Position numbers and translations under genes: made by a program. From Cercophora sp. LCS_1 (taxonomy: Eukaryota > Ascomycota > Sordariomycetes > Sordariales > Lasiosphaeriaceae): 64,000 nucleotides of DNA. Shown here piece after piece: positions 57,350 through 64,000 of this stretch; within the stretch, counting starts at the first letter, position 1, and every line of letters starts with the position of its first letter. The DNA is taken from positions 1 to 64,000 of the forward strand of contig JAPZLL010000046.1 of the NCBI GenBank assembly GCA_036250225.1, given 5' to 3'. The notes below the pieces were generated by a model, which did not search any database, was not told where the DNA came from, and worked only from the letters and a program-made list of their open reading frames with translations.

Positions 57350-57690
57350 CCTGCTTAGCAGGCGCCATGAAGATGCGCCACTTTACAACTCAGGAGACCG
57401 AATTGAAAGCACCATTGACTACGAGAATGGAGAATTTTACACCAAAAAACCGGAGTGACGTTGGGTTTCACGCACACGATCACGGACGGCAGGAACCGAC
57501 GACGTGGACACATGTCTGGGTAAATGCGGGTAAACGAGGGAGCTAAGTCTTGGTTGCACTTGCCCAAATTAATCGTTTCACCAACACCTTGACTTTGAGA
57601 TTTAGGTTTCGACAAAAATCTTGCATTCGACGCCTCAATCGTCATGTCACCTCGGCACGAGGCCTCGTCAATCAACGTTCCCACCCTCAC

Positions 57691-58383
57691 TCAAACCCCC
57701 CTGGGCTTCCGAGCATAAATCCAAAGCAATGGCTCCTCCCAAACCTGATCTTCCCTACAAATCCCCGTCCCCGCCGCCTTCCCAGGCCAGTACTTGGTCT
57801 CCTCACTCTTGACAAGCTCAAAGCCCACCGCCTTAATCGCATCCACCGTTCCCTCTGGACTGAAATTCGTACACGGAATCGACCTCCCAACCCAAACGAC
57901 CTCGACATCCTCCCCTTCAATCGCAACCGTCGCAAACAAGAAAACTCCGCCGGGTTTCAGCATCCGATACGCCTTGGCAATCGTCTCCCGAATCTCGTCC
58001 TTGGTCACACCAATGAGGATACTAAACATGATAATAACCGCGTCGAACTCTTCAGCGGGTGGATTCCAATCGCGGGTGTCGACTTTGAGGAACGTCGCGT
58101 TGGGGACGCGTTTCCGTGCGACGTCGACCATGCCGCCTGATACGTCGGTGCCGAGGACGTCGTGGCCTGCTTCGGACAGGGTGCTGCAGACGGGGACGCC
58201 GGGACCGCAGCCTATATCGACGATTTTGGCGGGGTGGATGTTGGAGGCGGCGAGTTCTGAGAGGACCCAGTTGATGGCCGTGTGTTGGTAGTCGAGGTCG
58301 GAGAAGGCGGCTTCGTACGAGGTGCTGAGTTCGTCAAAGACGATTTCGGCGCGGGTGGGCGGCGGCATTGTGGTGGTGGCCAT
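57691..58383 (-). CDS. class I SAM-dependent methyltransferase
   Basis: Single exon, 230 aa. It shows the class I methyltransferase order: motif I VDIGCGPG (residues 55-62), the acidic GTDVSGGMVDVARKR (motif II region), D-x-x-I-I-M-F around motif IV, and a motif V-VI helix LKPGGVFLFAT. The C-terminal part has no further domain. The closest general group is the small-molecule SAM methyltransferases (UbiE/methyltransferase 11/25 type). Substrate is unknown. It shows no sign of being part of a biosynthetic cluster; the neighbours are unrelated. It is probably cytosolic. Confidence 0.9.
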   Translation of the reverse strand: MATTTMPPPTRAEIVFDELSTSYEAAFSDLDYQHTAINWVLSELAASNIHPAKIVDIGCGPGVPVCSTLSEAGHDVLGTDVSGGMVDVARKRVPNATFLKVDTRDWNPPAEEFDAVIIMFSILIGVTKDEIRETIAKAYRMLKPGGVFLFATVAIEGEDVEVVWVGRSIPCTNFSPEGTVDAIKAVGFELVKSEETKYWPGKAAGTGICREDQVWEEPLLWIYARKPRGV

Positions 58384-59609
58384 GGTGGCAAGTTTGATAG
58401 ATGGGGGATGGGAGATGATGGGCGTGGGAAGAGGTGTGGAAGAAAGAAAACATTGAGGAGGATGGGCGGTGATAATGAGGGGAATGCAATATCAAGATAA
58501 ATACTCTGCGAGCTGGAGCGGGGTGGTGAGCATGGTTCCCCTGTTTGGTCTCCCGGTATCTGCGGATATCCATGTCGGTTTTCTCTTGCAGTGTTAGTCT
58601 AGGTGCAAGTCTCAAAGTGGTATAGGCCATGCTCTGCGATGTTGATGGTCAAGCTGTCTCTCTCCACTGTGGCTGCAGCTGCCGGGCCAATCAGTCGACA
58701 TGGTTGTTAGTCATCTGTCTCTTACCCATGGCAATTCTCTGCGGGTTATCCAGTCAGGAGAGCCAGGCAATTGACTGACCGGAGCAGCATGATTAGAAAC
58801 AAAAGGCTATGAGCACAGTTGTCTATCCGCCGCGAAAGATAAGTCACGGTTTGCGGTAATAAAAAACCGACACTTAACAGCTGGCTAGATCAAGGCGCTT
58901 CAACCGGTTCGGATGTTGAGCTGACATTGGATTCGACCCGAGTTGGCGGTTTCCTCGGTAGACGTTTCGCGCATGAGGTTAGAGCTGATCGAAGTGCGCT
59001 TGCCAGATTGACAGCCGCCGACAACTGGCCTCGCTTTCCCTTATGAGTAGAGCGTGCCATCACACCGGTTCTGCTCCGCGAGTTTCCCGCCGAGGACATT
59101 TGAGCAAATTGCAGCGCTCGCAGAGACTGGACTTGTGAGACATGTCAGGGTGTTGTCGGTCTGCAGGTTTGGGTTTGAACGCGCCAGCCATGTCAACAAG
59201 AATGTACGGGGAATGTCGGGGGGAATGCCTCGCTTGAAGGAGTTCAGTGGCGTCTAAGCGATTGAGCCAGCGACTGTATCGCTAGCGCGAGCAGATATGT
59301 AGCACAGGTTCTCGAAAAGTCGCCCCAGCTCAGGTGGTTAGAGCTCTCGCTTTGTCAGGCGTGCGTCAAGCTGAGGGGGCCTTTTTTCCACCCGACTTGA
59401 GCCGTCACAATTGTGCCGCTACTTCCCAGAACGCTGCTCTCTTTCACCAACCAGATGCGGCTCCCTTTCATCAGCCCAGCGCGTCAATGGCCATGGCAGG
59501 TGAGTTATCATAAATGACGAGCCTTCACCGGGGTGTTTATTAGTATTTTTTTTCCTTTTCCTCCCAGTCCACCTAGCCCGTCTCAGCCCAGTTCCCTATC
59601 CAGCCCTTC
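58384..59609. other. intergenic with tRNA 5'-half-like stretch
   Basis: No protein gene is supported. It contains the tRNA-like fragment listed separately. Confidence 0.5.
59319..59387 (+). other. tRNA 5'-half-like fragment with T run
   Basis: AGCTCAGGTGGTTAGAGCT forms a full tRNA D arm with a proper A box. The following anticodon-like arm is poor, there is no B box, and TTTTTT ends the stretch. This is at most a broken tRNA copy. Confidence 0.3.
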
Positions 59610-60515
59610 ATGATGGCACGTTCTTCAGGTGTGTCCCCTCCTTCACCCCCTCGTCGCCATCACCACCATCGTCGTCGTCGTTCCCCTTCTGCATCCCAAA
59701 CGCGCCCTCGTCGTTCCGCTCGATTGGCGGCGCGAGCGCAGCGGTCCGTAGCTGATGGCCCGTCGCCAGCGGCCCAGGACAGTCCCCTCGATCCGGCCCA
59801 ACAGTTTGGTCTAGCCGGTCTAACTGTCCTCCCGATTCTCGGCATTGAGGATATTGCTACCACTGTGGGCAGACACGCCGAAAAACGCCGCTCCCGGCTG
59901 ATCCAAGGCACTTTGACCCAAGAGGCGCTGATTTACTGCAACGCTACCACGTTGCACCTCGACGCCGTTCGTCCTGCTGATCAAGACGGAATCTACCCAG
60001 GCCGCATAACCTTTTTCGGGGACGAGAGTGGGGCCTTCTCTTCTTTAGGATGCCGCAGCCGGTTCATGAGGCTGCTCATCTCCGCCTGTACGAGGAAATT
60101 TTTGTTCAGATGGGAATGCACTGCTGGGAGAGGGATACAAGCATCTAACGTTTTTTTTTTTTTTTTGCGTGACCGAGTTGTTACTGTAAGGGATGTTCAA
60201 AGGCGCTGTGTTACGAAGCTTGATATCTATCCAATGCGCCTCCAAGTCAAAGATAGGTATCAAAAAGATTGTGTAAGTATCTCCATTAGCAAACATAAGC
60301 GGCGCTATGGTTCCATAATGGCATACTACCTGTCGCTACCCATGTTTCCAAGAGATAGCAGACAGCGACAAAGGCACTCGGAGTCTCAAATCATTGACAA
60401 CGTGGCATCGTCCTGCGTCTCTGGCGCTTCATGCCCTCACACAGCAATCAGAGCTCTAGGGGACCTTGGGCTGGGGGACGAAAGTCGGTGTGTTATTACA
60501 TGGTCTTGCAGATAA
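59610..60515 (+). CDS. doubtful hypothetical protein, 301 aa
   Basis: The first 140 codons have protein-like features: a His/Arg/Ser-rich N terminus, then a better ordered stretch (FGLAGLTVLPILGIEDIATT). After about 60030 the frame runs through a 16-base T run and AT-rich sequence, coding for poly-Phe, and looks like intron or 3' flank. A shorter gene with missed exons is likelier than the full frame. No family is recognised. Confidence 0.3.
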   Translation: MMARSSGVSPPSPPRRHHHHRRRRSPSASQTRPRRSARLAARAQRSVADGPSPAAQDSPLDPAQQFGLAGLTVLPILGIEDIATTVGRHAEKRRSRLIQGTLTQEALIYCNATTLHLDAVRPADQDGIYPGRITFFGDESGAFSSLGCRSRFMRLLISACTRKFLFRWECTAGRGIQASNVFFFFLRDRVVTVRDVQRRCVTKLDIYPMRLQVKDRYQKDCVSISISKHKRRYGSIMAYYLSLPMFPRDSRQRQRHSESQIIDNVASSCVSGASCPHTAIRALGDLGLGDESRCVITWSCR

Positions 60516-60571
60516 TGCCTCGCCGCCTAAAGCGCCCCTAGTTACATTATCCACCCAAGTAGCTCATGAAA

Positions 60572-63500
60572 CTAATCCGTCTCCTCACTCTCCTCCTCTT
60601 CACTCTTCTTCTTCTCCTTTCCCTTCTTGTCCTTGCCCTTCTTTGACTTTCCAGCAACTACCTTTCCCTTCCCCTTTTTCTTGCTCTTCTTCTCCGCCTC
60701 ACTCTTCTCCTCGCTGCTGCTACTGCTGCTGCTACTACTTTCGCTCTCCTCACTCTCCTCACTATCCTTCTCCGGCCCTCTGTACACAAGGCTACTATCC
60801 AGCTTGTAGTCCGTAGCCCTGTAGTAATCCCTCTTGGCCATCTTATCCTCATCATGTCCATGCGTCAACTTCAGATACTCGTCAAACTGGGATGCGGCTT
60901 GCGCAACGATCTTGAAGTGCTTCTCCTTGACCACGGGATTTGCGTCGCCCTTGCGCTTGGCATTAAACTCGGCGAGAGCCAACACCGTCTGGAATGTGTT
61001 ACGGATCTGGCGTCCATTCCAGCGCAGCGTCTTCCACGAGTTCTTGACCCAGTCGACAACACGCTTCTCGGCGGAGTCGTACACAAAGCTGGGAAGGCCA
61101 CTAGCGGCGCGATCAGCATTGACCTCGGCGATGCGTTTGAAGTTTCGCTTGAAGATTTGGATGGTCTGCTTTCGGTCAAGGCGTGGGTAGTACAGCGTGA
61201 GATGCAGACGGGAGCGGAAGGCGTCGTCAATGGTGCCGACGCGGTTGGTAGTTAGGAATAGGATTCCCTGGTAGTACTCGAGTATGCGGAGGAACACAGA
61301 TACAAGACCGTTGCGTTGGATGTCGTGGTGCTGTGGTGACAAAGGGTTAGAAATACGGCAAGAAATGGTGACGATGAGTCTTACATCGCGCTTGGCAAGG
61401 AACACGTCAGCTTCATCGAGAAGGAGCACGCAACCCCATTTGTGAGCAAGCCTGAAGTGTGCTTCCATGTTTCTTTCGACATCTTCAGGCCGGTAGCCAA
61501 TATCGCCTGAAAGGGTTAATTAGAAGAGTCAACCCGCAGCGCGAACAGAGAGAGTTTTCTTACCACACGTGATGGGATACAGCGGCTTTTTGGTGTGGGC
61601 AGCCACGCATTCTATCATCATTTCAGTGGGATGTTGCGTCTGAGAAAGCGCATAGGCAGGGTGAACTCACCAGCTGTGGAGGTCTTGCCGACTCCCGGGA
61701 CACCATGAAGAAGAATGATGCACCCCTTGCCTGTTTCCCAGTTAGCATGAATAGACGCTTGCGCAGAAACTCGAAGGCTCACCTTTTCCACTCACGAGAT
61801 CCATGCCAACCGCGTCGTGTTGGGAGCCTAGTTCCCTGGTGTATGTCTCCACCATGGCCTGAACCATCTCGCGATGGCCATCAGGTAGCACAAGGTTCTC
61901 CCATTCGTTGTTGTGGGCCACAGGCTTGAGGTGAACGAGGTTCAGGAGAACTGCCAGCCCGAGTTAGTAAGCGCAAGAAGCAAAATGTCTCTGAGTCTCA
62001 GCGTACCCCATTTTCGATTCCTAAGAGCGTAGCCGGGCACGGCTCCAGGCAAAACGAAAACCAGTCGGTTATCCTCCAAGATCTGTGCAAATCTATCCAG
62101 GCCTTTGTGACCCTGTTGCTTGGCCGCTTCGTACTCCTCCAGTATGAGCCGCAACGCTGTTTCTTGTCTGTCCCGTCTGCTCCTTTGCACATCGTTGTAT
62201 GTGTTGACACAATGCGACCGGGAAAAGCACCACGGCTCGTGACAAAAATCCGATTGAGGAGGAGTCATCCGATGGTCGTAGACGTCTTTGCTCTCAGTTG
62301 GTGAACTGTACACCCAAGGTCCCGCGCCAGGGGGCGCAAAAGCAGGTTTATGAATTACGTCTTTGCCAGCATCTTCATCGCTCTCGAATGCTAGCTTGAT
62401 ATCAACAACGCAAGGGCTATTGATCTGCAATCCGAGCGTCAGCAGAAACACATTTACCAAGGCACCGAAGGGGATGTTGAACAACAGTACCTCTTCACGC
62501 TTGACTCCGGTCGTCATCCCCTCATACTGTATATGGGAGACGCTTGTCATCTTGATAAACGTCCGTCCTCGATCAAGTAGCGAGTCCGCCAAACCCTGGA
62601 CGTAGCAGACGGGGAATGCCTGGAGATTCTTGATCTCCATCTCATCTTCATAAGGCCTGAAAACGAAGAGCTCCCGCACAATGCCGTACTGCACACCGTT
62701 GAAGTCAATGTATAAACACGACACGTAGAACTCGGTGAATGTGTCGCGGATTCTCCGGATCACCTTGTCCGACTGGATGGCGGATTCTGGGCTTGGAACA
62801 AATTCTCCATCCAAAACCCGGTTCGGCACCAGCGATTTCGAGGTTGGCAGGCCCCCTGAGCTAGCCAACACTCTGAAAGCTTGAGGGGTGTTTTGCCTCA
62901 TCCGAGATGCCGCAATTGGAACTGCCTCAGTGCCCGGTACCATCCCCAACGCTGGGACATACTCCGCCTGTGTGGCGTCTCGTGCAGGCGCGTAGATGAT
63001 ATCCTCCGCATCAAATAGCATCCACAGATTTTCATAGGCGACATGCTGCACAGCGCCACTCCGCAGACGACCGTAGAGCGAAATACTCTCCGCAAGATAC
63101 TCGTCGAGAAATTCCAGGACGATCTTGAAATGAGACCATGCCAACCGGGTGTATTGTTGAGCAGTAGGGTTGCTGTGATTTGGCTCTAGAAATCGGGAAG
63201 GATAAGTATCTGGTCAGTTCTGCGTGTGGTGGTCAGTGATGGCATAGGTTGACTCAGACATACCAGGTGTCCCTTCCTGTTCATCTCTGTGGATTTGATC
63301 ACTTATTAGGACGGGTTAGTCGGTTCATAGTGCATCATCGTCGAAAGAGAATAATGGACTTACCCCCTGGGGCTGTCACCAAACTTGGAATCCAGTATGG
63401 CAAAGTGCTCCTTCATGCGAGCATAATTCCGCAGGAGCGGCCGAAAAGGCTTCCCGACCTTCAGAAGCTTTCCATCCATAAAAGTAACGGGAACGCCAGG

Positions 63501-64000
63501 AACAGAGCCTCTAATGAAATTGCTGACGTCAAACGAGTCTATGCAGATCATCATGATGTCAATGTCAGCGTCAGCGGGCGATGGCGGTTCTGAGGCTGCC
63601 TGGTAGCCAGGCGAAGGAGCTGCCGTGGTCGGTGTGTAAAGTACTCGCACAAGATCCTGGACGCCTATACCACGTTGAAACGCACCCGGGTCTCTCCTAC
63701 CAGCAAAGTTAGCCATAGTACAGCTCCGGACCACGTCCTTGACGACTCAACGGACCAAGGCGACGACTTGATGTCACGATGCACATCGGGGAGGTCACCC
63801 CACTGGTTCAGATAAGACCTGGAATCGTAGAAGCGAATCGCCAAAGAAAAGCCTAGAGGTATTTCCTCACTACCCGCCTCAGATGCGGGAGACTTCGGTT
63901 CGGGGGACGGCGAGGAATCTCTGCTTCGACGGTCCTCCTTCTCGTTCTCGAGCCGCTCGAGACGATCCTCGAGAACTCGCAGGTAGTCAACGACGCCCCG
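60572..64000 (-). CDS. AAA+ ATPase with fungal N-terminal domain; 5' end outside the window
   Basis: Ten exons on the minus strand: 64000-63799 (partial), 63745-63364, 63286-63264, 63185-62491, 62424-62007, 61950-61783, 61730-61671, 61611-61564, 61506-61385, 61330-60572. At least 958 aa are visible. The N-terminal part has a coiled-coil-like DYLRVLEDRLERLE and the conserved DUF7025-type region of fungal AAA proteins. The ATPase has Walker A GVPGVGKT, Walker B VLLLDEADVFL, sensor LTTNRVGTID and Arg fingers in DAFRSRLHLTLYYPRL. A Lys/Ser/Glu-rich tail follows. The family is annotated as AAA/BCS1-like; its cellular role is not well established. Two introns (62425-62490 and 61331-61384) are multiples of three without stops, so the unspliced frame also reads through. 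Confidence 0.85.

Overview
The window reads as nuclear DNA of a filamentous ascomycete (Pezizomycotina, most likely Sordariomycetes; no species can be named from this alone). The protein-coding genes are interrupted by short 45-75 nt GT-AG introns with CTAAC/CTGAC-like branch sites. The gene content is typical of such fungi: HET-domain remnant, NACHT-ankyrin protein, PTH11-like rhodopsin-fold membrane protein, LysM protein, GH10 xylanase, GT25 enzyme and a fungal AAA ATPase. Many introns were placed by eye from splice signals and frame continuity, so exon borders are predictions.

Layout. 0-6 kb: a decayed tRNA-like element, a CAP/PR-1 secreted protein, a small Cys protein of unknown role, a five-exon GPI-anchored Cys-rich protein and an 86-aa secreted Cys-rich protein split over three tiny exons. 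6-11 kb: a fungal transcription-factor-like protein, an NAD(P)-dependent ketoreductase and an HNH endonuclease-like protein whose reading frame continues past its stop. 11-20 kb: a HET-protein remnant and a very large 11-exon gene (about 2,147 aa) with a beta-rich middle and coiled-coil end, which I do not recognise. 20-27 kb: a decayed coding fragment, a calpain-like protein with Ser in place of the catalytic Cys, and an Asp f 4-like secreted protein. 27-34 kb: a BTB-like protein and a TMEM135-like membrane protein, both housekeeping in look. 34-40 kb: a secreted Pro-rich repeat protein with a likely frameshift, a secreted protein made of two duplicated Cys modules and a GH10 xylanase. 40-50.5 kb (minus strand): a NACHT-ankyrin-SPRY receptor of 1,739 aa, a low-complexity protein and an OTU-like protein that also has Ser in place of the catalytic Cys. 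51-58.4 kb: a three-LysM effector-like protein, a rhodopsin-fold membrane protein, a GT25 glycosyltransferase and a SAM methyltransferase. 59-64 kb: a doubtful ORF and a ten-exon AAA ATPase running off the right edge.

How it fits together. Eight secreted or surface proteins (CAP, GPI-Cys, two small Cys-rich proteins, Asp f 4-like, Pro-rich, GH10, LysM) share the window with self/non-self recognition genes (HET remnant, NACHT-ANK-SPRY). Conserved single-copy-looking genes sit between them, so this is a mixed core/accessory stretch and not one biosynthetic cluster. No transposon, CRISPR array, rRNA or intact tRNA was seen.
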